From DATGZX01 sp035296965 (GTDB taxonomy: Bacteria > Planctomycetota > Planctomycetia > Gemmatales > Gemmataceae), in NCBI GenBank assembly GCA_035296965.1, contig DATGZX010000069.1:1-31449 (forward strand): DNA of 31,449 bases, written 5' to 3'. How positions within the stretch are numbered: position 1 is the stretch's first letter; each line of letters starts with the position of its first letter. Below, piece after piece: positions 23,152 through 30,435 of this stretch. The position numbers and the translations under genes are program-made. The notes beneath the pieces are model-generated. The model ran no database searches and was not told the origin of the DNA. It worked only from the letters and a program-made list of their open reading frames with translations.

Positions 23152-23628
23152 ATGATCGCTGGGCAATCTCCGAGAATACGATGGAATGACAACTCGACGG
23201 GGCAGGTCCGGACAATCGTGGAAGCGATTGCAATCGCGAAAAGGAATGGTGTCGAGATTCCCGAAGACGTCTCTTTTTGCGTGGATGAAATTGGGGACCT
23301 TGGCCCCGATCGGACGGCTTGCGGTCCGCGTGTGGACAAGCCCGATGCGTCGATCGTCTATTGGTCGGACATTGTACACGACAAGACGAAAAAGGTGCCT
23401 TTTCGGATCTGGAAGGGCATCCTGAAAAGCGACGAGGCTATCGTGGCCGTTTTCGGGCATGAAATGTATGAACTCCAAAGACTCCGCCCGTTGCTCGGGC
23501 GGGAAAACGTCACCATTGGGGAGTTTATCGCGATGACCTGTCCGGATAACGCCGGCAATCTTCACGACGAGGCCTGGGAATTCGCTGATACGTTGGTTGA
23601 ACAAATGCGGGGAGGGAGGCAGGTATGA
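23152..23628 (+). CDS. Hypothetical protein with GHEMYEL motif
   Basis: 158 residues; GAGGGGAAA precedes the ATG. Structure by eye: a basic N-terminus with a helix TIVEAIAIAKRNGVEIP, a beta region (ASIVYWSDIV, KVPFRIWKGIL), then VAVFGHEMYELQRLRPLL and TIGEFIAMTC, and an end NAGNLHDEAWEFADTLVEQM. His-Glu-x-x-Glu followed by His-Asp-Glu could be a metal site but is not the classical HExxH. I recall similar planctomycete proteins of unknown function. Overlaps the next gene (ATGATG at 23625), so an operon. Confidence 0.7.
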   Translation: MIAGQSPRIRWNDNSTGQVRTIVEAIAIAKRNGVEIPEDVSFCVDEIGDLGPDRTACGPRVDKPDASIVYWSDIVHDKTKKVPFRIWKGILKSDEAIVAVFGHEMYELQRLRPLLGRENVTIGEFIAMTCPDNAGNLHDEAWEFADTLVEQMRGGRQV

Positions 23629-23978
23629 TGGAACAACTGGTCCACATGTATCAGAAAGGTGCGATTACGGCCGACCATCTGGTCGTAGAGTCCTTGCACC
23701 GACTCGACCCGAAGGAGCCTGCCCTGGTACTCAAACCTCTGCCGAGAGAAGTAATCGAGCGGATGTTAGAGTACGCGACTCAATACCGACCCGGGGCCAT
23801 GAGAACGAACTACGGACTCCAGCCTGCCCAGGACCAGGTCGCGGCGGCAAAGCGATGGATCGAAGCTAATGTCGTCGATGCAGGCTCTGACGATGGCACA
23901 GAAGGGAAAAGGGAACACTCGCCTTCGTCCGCAACTGGGAAAGTTAACGTCCCCCATGATGCCGGAGACAGGGCTTGA
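23625..23978 (+). CDS. Hypothetical protein, partner of the gene before
   Basis: 117 residues starting inside the previous gene's stop. Residues 1-85 look structured: VHMYQKGAITADHLVVESLH, EPALVLKPLPREVIERMLEY, then TNYGLQPAQDQVAAAKRWIE. The last ~30 residues are disordered and of lower quality (SDDGTEGKREHSPSS). No motif I recognise; the coupling suggests that both products work as a pair. Confidence 0.7.
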   Translation: MMEQLVHMYQKGAITADHLVVESLHRLDPKEPALVLKPLPREVIERMLEYATQYRPGAMRTNYGLQPAQDQVAAAKRWIEANVVDAGSDDGTEGKREHSPSSATGKVNVPHDAGDRA

Positions 23979-24383
23979 ACCTTCGTGAGGTTAACCTTCA
24001 CCCGGTCCATCAACTTGGTTTGCAACTGTTTCGGGCCCTTTGGAGTGGCATAGGAGTCGGGTTGGAAACTCCGTGATTTTAGCAGGATACGGCCATTCCG
24101 CAGCGCTCTCGGATAATGACGGCACGGCAGCCACACGGCTGATTCTGCTGCCCAAATGACGCCTAAAAACCTGACCCTTCGGCCCTCAGCGGACGTGGCT
24201 ACGAGACCGTTCAGCTTTTGACATCGACCACCGCCCGGCTATGAACGCATCGGAAAGGTTGGCCGGCAGCTACCGCACCCCCTGCGCATCGGCCCAGGAA
24301 GGCCTGGCCATCACCGAGGCCCAGCTTCAGGATTACCAGTCGCGGCTGGGAGCGATCTTGCCCCACGACTCGTACTTGTCGCT
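23979..24383. other. Degenerate region before the integrase fragment
   Basis: No clear gene. A plus frame from 24241 has protein-like stretches (LAITEAQLQDYQSRLGAILP) but is open for only 81 codons and loses register at the integrase homology; probably a fragment of an unknown gene. Confidence 0.35.
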
Positions 24384-24466
24384 AGGACCAGACCTTCGGA
24401 GATATTGCGCGCCGCGGTCGCCGATATCGACTTCACCGGAAACACCGTACTCGTACGGGAGAAGAG
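24384..24466 (+). pseudogene. Fragment of a tyrosine recombinase like the island integrase
   Basis: Matches 17079-17155 of the intact integrase at about 89% over ~78 bases; the frame TRPSEILRAAVADIDFTGN and VLVREK is kept. It covers the strand just after the catalytic Arg only; other parts are absent. Several differences are synonymous, so it derives from a related integrase that was itself functional, not from a very recent copy. Confidence 0.85.
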
Positions 24467-24576
24467 CCCCCGGTTTCAGTGTTTGAGCCTTCCATAAGGA
24501 TTACAGTACCTCATGCCGCCCGAAGGCCCTACCGTTCCCTATCTACCGGTTTCTGCAAAGACTGTCCTAGGTTGCC

Positions 24577-25611
24577 TTAGCCTTCAGAACGGAGGACGTT
24601 GATGCGAGCCTCCGCCGCGCGAAGCGCCTCTACCACCTCATCGAATGTAGGAGGAACAGCCAGAAACATCTGTTTCATTTTGGCGTAATCCTGTGCCAAC
24701 TCGCTTTTTCGATGCGACGGTGGGGCAAGGCGCAGACCTCCGGGCTTGGCCTCAGCGTAATTCGCCCACGAGGAGCCGAAGAAGCGGGACTTGAAGAGGG
24801 CAACTCGATCGAGGAGGTCCAACCGGGCCAGAGCCACCGCGCCCGCGGGTTGGTTCCACAACGCTGCCAAGTCGGAGTAGTGCCGGGAGAACCGCTCTCC
24901 GAACGGTTGAGCGGCGGGACGGTGGTACTCCGCGTGGAGAATCGTCGCCTTCTCCCAGAAAGTGCGCTCCACTTCCATCGCCACGACTTCGTCACGCTCC
25001 CCCTTCAGTTCCGGCACGGCCTCGGCGACCATCGGCGTGATCGTATGCCGTCCTACCGGACGTTGATCGGTCAATGAGCCAAACTCCAGCTTCACTGCCG
25101 GAACAATGTAGCCGCCCGCCCCTAGCAGCGTCGAGTCGTAGTCGAACCAGAGCACTGGGGAATCGGTTCGGGGATCGATTTCATAGCGGAACCAGTCCCC
25201 TCGGTCGCTGCGCTTGCCAAGATGATTTCGAGCGACCGTCTCAAGATCACCGCGCAGGCGATTGGCAACTATCTCGGCACAAGCCGTCTGCAATTGCTTG
25301 AAACGTTTCTGGCGCATCGATTTCGAGGGGGCTTTGTCGAGCTCTATTTCGGGATGCCCGAGCAACATCGGCGACACCGAGAGATCGATGTCTTCCGAAA
25401 AACGCTGGATCGCTCTAAACACTTTGGCCAAGGACGTACCGCCTTTGAAGACGAGGTGAGGTTCCCAGCGTGGATCGGCGAAAATCTTCCCGAGCAGCCA
25501 GCAGACCCAGTAATCCTTCTCGACGATGACAGGCAAAGTGCCCAGGCGCGCGGCGGCTTCCTGGATGAAGACACCCCGCTCGTCTCGGGTACATTCGGCC
25601 AATCTACTCAT
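24577..25611 (-). CDS. abiEii: AbiEii/AbiGii-type nucleotidyltransferase toxin
   Basis: 344 residues. Motifs: EKDYWV (31-36), the nucleotidyltransferase site FKGGTSLAK (55-63) with FSEDIDL (71-77), then VPAVKLEFG and WEKATILHAEYHR, all typical of the DUF1814 family. These enzymes nucleotidylate target RNAs and cause growth arrest; the family includes abortive-infection systems against phage. It starts 4 nt inside the end of the antitoxin gene (ATGA). Full length, catalytic residues intact. The best-preserved defence-type module here. Confidence 0.93.
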   Translation of the reverse strand: MSRLAECTRDERGVFIQEAAARLGTLPVIVEKDYWVCWLLGKIFADPRWEPHLVFKGGTSLAKVFRAIQRFSEDIDLSVSPMLLGHPEIELDKAPSKSMRQKRFKQLQTACAEIVANRLRGDLETVARNHLGKRSDRGDWFRYEIDPRTDSPVLWFDYDSTLLGAGGYIVPAVKLEFGSLTDQRPVGRHTITPMVAEAVPELKGERDEVVAMEVERTFWEKATILHAEYHRPAAQPFGERFSRHYSDLAALWNQPAGAVALARLDLLDRVALFKSRFFGSSWANYAEAKPGGLRLAPPSHRKSELAQDYAKMKQMFLAVPPTFDEVVEALRAAEARINVLRSEG

Positions 25612-26240
25612 GCGCGTTCTTTCCCTTCCGCGACCGCCTGCAAGAATGGATGCATCCAGGCCGGAGCCAGAGTTATGTCTTGCTTGAGTTGCTTGCGGTC
25701 TTTCTCGGAGAGCAGCTTTCGCAACGGGGCGATCCGTTCCATCGTCACATGCGGTTGCCCGAGGTGTTTCAGGCCTTGGATGATCAGGCCGCTCATACGT
25801 CCCGCCGCCGCCATCGCCCGTGGAGTCGTCCGTTTGAGAACGATCTCGCGAGCCCCGACCTTTAGCCGGCGCGAAGGCCCATCGGTCAGAAAGACCGCTT
25901 TGGCAGGCACTTGTTCAGAGAGGTGCAGAAGATTCGCGGCGTAGGCGGCCGATGGCTGGATGCGTAGACGATCCCGGCCTGCCAGTGCTTTCGCGATAGC
26001 GTCCACGGAAGGGGAAAGTATCCCCAGTTGCGGATGCGACTTCGGAAAGTCGTACAACCCGCGCGCCAACCGCCGCAGGACGCCTTGCTTGACCAGGCGG
26101 TGGAGGACGAAATCGACCCCTTGACGGCTGCCCAGATCGAGGAAATCCCCCGGCACAAACACAGAACCTCGCCCTGAGCCACGAATGCGGGCAAGCATAT
26201 TTCTTTCAAGACTTTGTGGCTTATGGCGTATGGTTTTCAT
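25608..26240 (-). CDS. AbiEi-like transcriptional regulator/antitoxin (DUF6088 type)
   Basis: 210 residues. A winged-helix N-terminal part reads RGSVFVPGDFLDLGSRQGVD and HRLVKQGVLRRLARGLYDFP, the AbiEi-like pattern. The middle and end (DAIAKALAGRDRLRIQPSAA, then VPAKAVFLTDGPSRRLKVGA) bind toxin or DNA. As in AbiE systems it should neutralise AbiEii and repress the operon. Preceded by an AT-rich dyad at 26242-26267. Confidence 0.88.
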   Translation of the reverse strand: MKTIRHKPQSLERNMLARIRGSGRGSVFVPGDFLDLGSRQGVDFVLHRLVKQGVLRRLARGLYDFPKSHPQLGILSPSVDAIAKALAGRDRLRIQPSAAYAANLLHLSEQVPAKAVFLTDGPSRRLKVGAREIVLKRTTPRAMAAAGRMSGLIIQGLKHLGQPHVTMERIAPLRKLLSEKDRKQLKQDITLAPAWMHPFLQAVAEGKERA

Positions 26241-26241
26241 A

Positions 26242-26267
26242 TAAGAAAAAGTACAACATATTTCTTA
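26242..26267 (-). promoter_or_regulatory. AT-rich dyad at the AbiE operon start
   Basis: TAAGAAA (26242-26248) and TTTCTTA (26261-26267) with 12 bp between, directly upstream of the regulator's ATG. AbiEi proteins are known to repress their own promoters at inverted repeats, so a good operator candidate. Confidence 0.5.
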
Positions 26268-26277
26268 GAGATTCAAG

Positions 26278-26474
26278 TTACTTCTTCTATGCCGACGCTA
26301 ACGTGGACATGGCCACCCGTCGAGCGGTTCCTGGTAGGGCTGGCAGGGCAGGTTAGCCATGCCCAGCACAGTCTTTTCGGGGGTCCCTTGCCGCCCTTAC
26401 TCAATCTCCACCTATTCCAGAATGCCTCCGTTTGTCGCCATGTCGCGATCAAACGAGCCAGTGCGCAGGCAACA
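26278..26474. repeat. Dispersed repeat R1, copy B
   Basis: Second copy of R1 (see 22031-22228), same orientation, placed directly upstream of the AbiE operon promoter. The sequence after it is unrelated to R2, so R1 is a unit of its own. Confidence 0.85.
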
Positions 26475-26589
26475 GGCCTTCCTTCTGGCAGCGCAACAGC
26501 TCAGCATGCGGCACGACCCAGCGAACAAATGCTTCCCTGAGTATGATGGCGGGGTGCCCCCGGTTTCTCCGGCGCCCTGGATGCCAAAT

Positions 26590-26798
26590 TCGCCAACCAT
26601 ATTGGGAATATCACCTGCTCCGTGAAGCAGGCGCACGACGTCGATGCCGCGTTCGATCGGTAGGTGAAAGACCAAGTACTTCTTGAATCGACCGATAGAG
26701 AAAAAGCGGAGTTTCTCGAAAAGTAAGTCTTCCGGCTTGAGATCGATTTTCGATTGAGCGAACTCGCCCACAAGTTGGAAGAAGGCCAGAGCAAGGTC
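26590..26798 (-). pseudogene. ParE/RelE-family toxin remnant
   Basis: The minus frame DLALAFFQLVGEF, then FEKLRFFSIGRFKKYLVFHL, PIERGIDVVRLLHGAGDI is the second half of a ParE/RelE toxin (the FxxYLVFY...VVRxLHGxRDI motif). The N-terminal ~30 residues and any antitoxin are missing, and the frame runs on past the natural end into R1 sequence. Not functional in this form. Confidence 0.75.
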
Positions 26799-26939
26799 CC
26801 CTCCTGAACTCCAGCGCCAAGGCCCGCGTCGGGCGCCTCGCGTGGAACCTGCGGAGCCAGGCCTGGGGCGAGGGCGGACAGGCCTCGCTCCTCTCCCCGC
26901 GACTCACCGTCAGGCGAAGACCGCCCCAATCCGCCCATC

Positions 26940-27076
26940 CCAAGCAGAAATCTCACCGGCCGGGCACTGCCCGAGCGCTCGGTTGGCGCGCCCGGATCGT
27001 GGACTTAGCAATTCTATCGCAGACGGCCTGGGACGCCGACAGGTTGGCGCGGGTTGCTGTCGATTCCGGAAGGCAT
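26940..27076 (-). repeat. Dispersed repeat R2, copy 3
   Basis: Inverted relative to copy 2 (22229-22364), about 93% identical. Together with a further ~100 bp to the right (to 27178, shared with copy 1) it replaces the body of the PIN toxin gene that starts at 27267. Confidence 0.85.
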
Positions 27077-27267
27077 AGTTGTTTCCACTTCGTCCTGGAG
27101 AAGGAGTGCTGTGCTGCCTGGCGTGTGATCGGCGGCATGACAAGCGAAATTCTCCATAACGTCATACGATAATGATGTGGTTTGGCGTCTACGGCTCGTT
27201 GATGCCACTGGTCTTTCTTGTGTGCCAGGGCCACCCAGTACACGGCATCAGCGAAGATTCGCTTCAT
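26953..27267 (-). pseudogene. PIN toxin reduced to its first ~28 codons
   Basis: The start (ATG at 27267) overlaps the antitoxin stop by one base. MKRIFADAVYWVALAHKKDQ then WHQRAVDA is a normal PIN N-terminus with its first Asp. From ~27183 the frame leaves the PIN family and continues through R2 copy 3 as nonsense (104 codons in all). The toxin cannot be active. Confidence 0.75.
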
Positions 27268-27575
27268 CAGTTCGTCCGCTTGGAACCGCCGTAAATATAA
27301 TGGTCAAGCTGCTCCGAACCATCCGAAGGGATGCGGTCGTAGTCTTTGTCGGGCACGCGGTTCATGATGTCGAGAACCCGTTTCCAAGCCGGCTCCCGTG
27401 CGTCCTTCGTAGCACTTGCCTTGGATGCGTCGACCGACCGTTCCGAGTCTGATGCTTCCTTTTGCCGCAACAAGCGCACAGCTGCGCTGATGACTTCCTC
27501 TTCCGAAGCGAAGAAGCCGCTTTGCACCTGCATCCGGACGTACTGTTCCAATTCTTCAGGCAAATGAACGGTCAT
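27267..27575 (-). CDS. ParD/CopG-like antitoxin
   Basis: 102 residues from the ATG at 27575 (AAGGAG nine bases upstream; a GTG at 27584 is also in frame). MTVHLPEELEQYVRMQVQSG then FASEEEVISAAVRLLRQKEA is the ribbon-helix-helix of ParD-type antitoxins. A long charged C-terminus ends DHYIYGGSKRTN, as in the antitoxin at 22584. Intact although its toxin is destroyed. Confidence 0.8.
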   Translation of the reverse strand: MTVHLPEELEQYVRMQVQSGFFASEEEVISAAVRLLRQKEASDSERSVDASKASATKDAREPAWKRVLDIMNRVPDKDYDRIPSDGSEQLDHYIYGGSKRTN

Positions 27576-27731
27576 AAGCTCCACTCCTTCACTTCGACAC
27601 TATCACAGTTACCCGACAGTGCCAAGCGAACACTCGCATCAGCGGCCCGCGCTCCTGTACAGCATTTTTGCTTTACGACCCCAGGTTGCCGCCTTATACA
27701 AATTCTCCCACAACCAGCAAGGGGGAGCGTC

Positions 27732-27890
27732 ATGGCAAAGCCCAATCCAGCACAACAGGCCCAGGAAGCCGAAGTTGAACCGGCGGCAGCCGCACCCAGT
27801 GAGGAGCGTCAGCCGGGCGACGAACCGGCGGAAGGCACCAAGCGAAAGTTCGAGCCCGTACGCGGCTGGACCAGGCACTTAGCCACCTCG
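27732..27890 (+). pseudogene. 5' fragment of an unidentified gene
   Basis: A good ribosome site (GGGGGAG) precedes ATG 27732. MAKPNPAQQAQEAEVEPAAA, then EERQPGDEPAEGTKRKFEPV is an Ala/Glu/Pro-rich N-terminus. From ~27890 the DNA is antisense to a transposase fragment, so the gene was cut here. Positions 27835-27863 recur at 29166-29194. Confidence 0.4.
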
Positions 27891-27894
27891 TTGC

Positions 27895-28245
27895 GCACAA
27901 GGTTTGTTGCTGGCTCACCCATTCGGCAAATGGAGGTTCCGCCGCCTGCCACAATCGCTCGCGGACTCGGGCCACCAACGGCAACTGGCCAACTTTCGCA
28001 ACATCGGCAAAGGTGGGTGTTGCATCTTCAAGGCGCAAACGATCGCTCACCAAGCCGTGCTCGCGCGCCGGCGTTACCAATTCCTGAAAAACCCACTGAA
28101 AACCTTTCGCGCCGATCCTTTGGCGAAAGTGGGAGCCATCGCTGTGATTGCGGATTTCGTCATGGAGGCCCAGCCCCAGGAACCAACAGAAGGCCATATC
28201 TGTCTTTGTGCGTTCCATGACCTGACGGTAAGCGGGACATCGGGA
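27895..28245 (-). pseudogene. Transposase fragment, DUF772/IS1182-like
   Basis: The minus frame reads AYRQVMERTKTDMAFCWFLG, then GAKGFQWVFQELVTPAREHG, LVSDRLRLEDATP and LVARVRERLWQAAEPPFAEW, the N-terminal part of IS1182/IS5-type transposases (DUF772: YRxxERRxxTDLAxRWFxGL, LVSxRLRLxDAT). The DDE part is missing on both sides. Only a piece. Confidence 0.75.
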
Positions 28246-28276
28246 ACGAAGTGGACGTGCCGCCCGTGCAGCAAGG

Positions 28277-28300
28277 GTCGCCCTGTCTCCGCAGGGCGAC
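28277..28300. terminator. Perfect 9-bp hairpin
   Basis: GTCGCCCTG-TCTCCG-CAGGGCGAC between the transposase remnant and the gene at 28383. No T-run on either side; may terminate or be an element end. Confidence 0.35.
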
Positions 28301-28382
28301 AACCCGACCATTTCTCTTTCCTGCTTATTCAGGGCTGTGCTATATTCTTCGCTGGGTGCTTCCAGAAGGAGCCTCGCAGTCC

Positions 28383-28682
28383 ATGCAAACGACCACCAAC
28401 CATTCGACTCCGAACGAAGTCACCATTCTTGCGCGAGTCCTAGGCAATGAGCAGGGCCGGCTGCCGCTGGCGATGGCCCGCTACCTCCTTGATCTTGGCC
28501 TGAGTGACGGCGAGAAGGCACGTATGCACGACTTGGCTGTACGCAACCAGGCCGGCGAGCTCTCCCCTGCCGAGAAGGAAGAACTCGTCGCCTACGCCAA
28601 GGCCGGAACCTTGCTCTCGATCCTCAAATCGAAAGCTCGACGCACTCTCCCCATCAAACGGAAAAGACGTACGTCCTCCTGA
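28383..28682 (+). CDS. Small protein upstream of an HNH nuclease
   Basis: 99 residues from the ATG at 28383, AAGGAG about 12 nt upstream; TATATT at 28341-28346 may be its -10. MQTTTNHSTPNEVTILARVL, then LPLAMARYLLDLGLSDGEKA, SPAEKEELVAYAKAGTLLSI and a basic tail KRKRRTSS. I recall such short helical proteins next to HNH genes in planctomycetes; whether they are antitoxins is unknown. Intact. Confidence 0.7.
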   Translation: MQTTTNHSTPNEVTILARVLGNEQGRLPLAMARYLLDLGLSDGEKARMHDLAVRNQAGELSPAEKEELVAYAKAGTLLSILKSKARRTLPIKRKRRTSS

Positions 28683-28689
28683 GTCGTTC

Positions 28690-28863
28690 ATGGAAGCAGC
28701 ACTCGTGCGGCACGTCTGGAGCCGAGCAGGGGACTGCTGCGAATACTGCTGTATGCCACAAGCTTTCGACGACTCTCCATTTGAAATCGACCACATTATC
28801 GCCCAGAAGCATAGTGGACCTACCGTCGCGAGCAATCTCGCCCTCAGCTGCTTTTGGGAATGA
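28690..28863 (+). pseudogene. HNH endonuclease, C-terminally truncated
   Basis: Starts 8 bp after the gene before. VRHVWSRAGDCCEYCCMPQ supplies the first Cys pair, then FEIDHIIAQKHSGPT is the DH of the HNH core and NLALSC the N; it stops with TGA at 28861-28863 right after SCFWE. Family members continue with ~35-50 residues (KGPN..IDP..). After the stop the frame reads on to ...RGLDPG, weakly like the lost part, so a nonsense change with decay is plausible. Confidence 0.7.
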
Positions 28864-28937
28864 GCATTCATAGTGCCTCCGTTTGTTAGGGGGCTCGATC
28901 CAGGTTTTTCGGCGGAATTCAGGCATTTCTTCTGAGG

Positions 28938-29138
28938 TTATTTTCCTTTCACCCGTTTTTTCGGCGTTCTCAGCTCGCTGCTATAAGTATTCACCCCGTG
29001 GCGGCTTTGGGCCAGAAGTTTACAAAGGCGCCGCACTTCATCTTTGTCTGCCCAGAGGATCCAGTAGCCTTGCACAAGCGTTTTGCGACTGTGCACCCAG
29101 CCACGGTTAGCCAAGGCGCGCAATTTGAGATGGCTCAT
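28938..29138 (-). pseudogene. C-terminal fragment of a recombinase-like DNA-binding protein
   Basis: 66 codons, but homology-like sequence starts earlier (FTDLARELKMSHLKLRALAN from ~29165). Then RGWVHSRKTLVQGYWILWAD and VRRLCKLLAQSRHGVNTYSS; ends ELRTPKKRVKGK. It looks like the helix-turn-helix/regulatory C-terminus of planctomycete recombinases, to my recollection. The 5' part is replaced at the 29-bp repeat 29166-29194. Confidence 0.5.
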
Positions 29139-29165
29139 CTTCAGTTCACGGGCCAGATCGGTAAA

Positions 29166-29194
29166 GCACCGAGCGAAAGTTCGAGCCCGTATGC
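29166..29194. repeat. 29-bp repeat shared with 27835-27863
   Basis: 27 of 29 bases identical to 27835-27863, same strand. Both copies sit at the edge of broken genes. Confidence 0.6.
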
Positions 29195-29404
29195 AATGAT
29201 CAAGGGAAAGATCTGCGCCTACTACGGCAATATTGGTGGTGACTCACACCACCGCTATCGGTCCTGGGAGCATTGCTACTGCTTCTTCTGAGACACGAGG
29301 CCTTCGGGGATCGCCGCACAGCAACTGCATCCAGCCTTACAGCTTGGGTTCTATCTGGCAAGCTGGGGCATGTATCGCGGGTCAACATTCTCGCTTCAGC
29401 GTGC

Positions 29405-29560
29405 CTACACGGTCCACTTGGGGGTTGGTTGGGTAGCCAGGGTAAACTCCTGCTGTTCGCCTGCATCGAAATACACGATGTGCTTCCAGCCGTGACCGCG
29501 CTGCTGAAAGATCGCTAACATGTAGCCGGTCCAGCGTGGCGTCTCGGTCGTCGGTTGTTT
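29405..29560 (-). pseudogene. 3' end of an unidentified gene
   Basis: The minus frame reads KQPTTETPRWTGYMLAIFQQ, RGHGWKHIVYFDAGEQQEFT and LATQPTPKWTV-stop. It has the texture of a real protein end (WTGYM, GWKHIVYFDAG) but no credible start; an ATG at 29530 would give 38 residues. Not recognised. Confidence 0.35.
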
Positions 29561-29681
29561 AGAATGGAAAAAAGCAAGTGACGGCGGCAGCCGAACTATC
29601 CATCGAGTTGCGTCGCAACTTGGTTCTTATCGTGAGCACGCCGGCAACTCGTAGCAGCACGTCGATGGACTGGAGGAAGCA

Positions 29682-30107
29682 ATGCCAAGTATTCAGGATG
29701 GCCCCCACTACGAAATTCAATCGTCGGAACTCGCAGGGTGGCTTGAGCAGCAGGGAGTCGATTTGTGGTGGAACGTGGACGGCGATCCACTTCTGACAGG
29801 CAGGCTGACCTTCCCATGTCCGGCGGATGAGCTTTCGGCGGAGTTGCGTAAGCTCAACCGCGCACTACTGGTCCAAGCGCCGAAGGGCGATCCGGAGGCG
29901 AAAGGCCAATCAATCGACGCAAGCAAAGTGAGCGGGATGGTTGCACGGTTCGCGGGGAATCTCACGTCTGCCGGCCCGTTGCCCGAGTGGGCTAATGACC
30001 GCTTGTTCTATCTATGCTGGAAGGGGTCGCCGCACGAGTGGCTCCTCGCCGAGGATAGCGTTACAGCCAAGCAGTTTCGTGAAGAGGTGCTCCCGAAGGC
30101 GAAATAG
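29682..30107 (+). CDS. Hypothetical protein
   Basis: 141 residues, ribosome site GGAGGAAG about 5 nt before the ATG. MPSIQDGPHYEIQSSELAGW, then GVDLWWNVDGDPLLTGRLTF, LPEWANDRLFYLCWKGSPHE and a helical end. It is acidic with alternating strands, likely globular and cytosolic. No family recognised. Its stop is 9 bp before the interrupted gene at 30117, so it may belong to a four-gene unit up to 30900 with a shared promoter. Confidence 0.65.
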   Translation: MPSIQDGPHYEIQSSELAGWLEQQGVDLWWNVDGDPLLTGRLTFPCPADELSAELRKLNRALLVQAPKGDPEAKGQSIDASKVSGMVARFAGNLTSAGPLPEWANDRLFYLCWKGSPHEWLLAEDSVTAKQFREEVLPKAK

Positions 30108-30116
30108 GTGCTGCCA

Positions 30117-30425
30117 ATGCCTCGACCGCCTGTTGATCTTCCGCGGAAGATCAAAGACATCCTGCAACATGTCCAGCCGCTCCCGGACGAGGCCAAAGCA
30201 CCGATTCTCCATTACCGGCGGACAGGTGCTGACATCTGGGGTAGCGCAGCAGAACCACCAATTTCCCTTTGCCTTTGATTCGTCGCCGATCCGGAGGCAT
30301 TCCTCGAACACCTGTCACGCCTGCTTGCATTCTTGCACTTGATGGGTCGTGAGGCCATCCAGGGTGAGGTCGCCTTCGAGTTTGATGGTCGCTTTTATCG
30401 CCTTCGGCAATTCGACACGACCTGA
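30117..30425 (+). pseudogene. Hypothetical gene interrupted by one in-frame TGA
   Basis: From the ATG at 30117 the frame reads MPRPPVDLPRKIKDILQHVQ to ISLCL, TGA at 30276-30278, and continues in the same frame as FVADPEAFLEHLSRLLAFLH, then GREAIQGEVAFEFDGRFYRL and a stop at 30423. Both halves are protein-like and together give a 102-codon gene flanked by two intact genes on the same strand. CGA to TGA is the simplest cause. A selenocysteine is not supported: no SECIS-like hairpin was recognised. The second half might also start at ATG 30342. Confidence 0.6.
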
Positions 30426-30435
30426 TGAGGAACTT

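Noticed and set aside
28871..28888. Third copy of R1 (TGCCTCCGTTTGT shared)
   Set aside because: Match ends after 13 bases on both sides; too short to count.
30276..30278. UGA as selenocysteine codon
   Set aside because: No SECIS-like hairpin recognised right after it and no redox motif around it; nonsense mutation is simpler.
30402..30411. CTTCGGCAAT, same 10 bases as the end of tRNA-Leu (16188-16197), as right attachment site
   Set aside because: Only 10 bases, within coding-like sequence and without further tRNA similarity; expected by chance.
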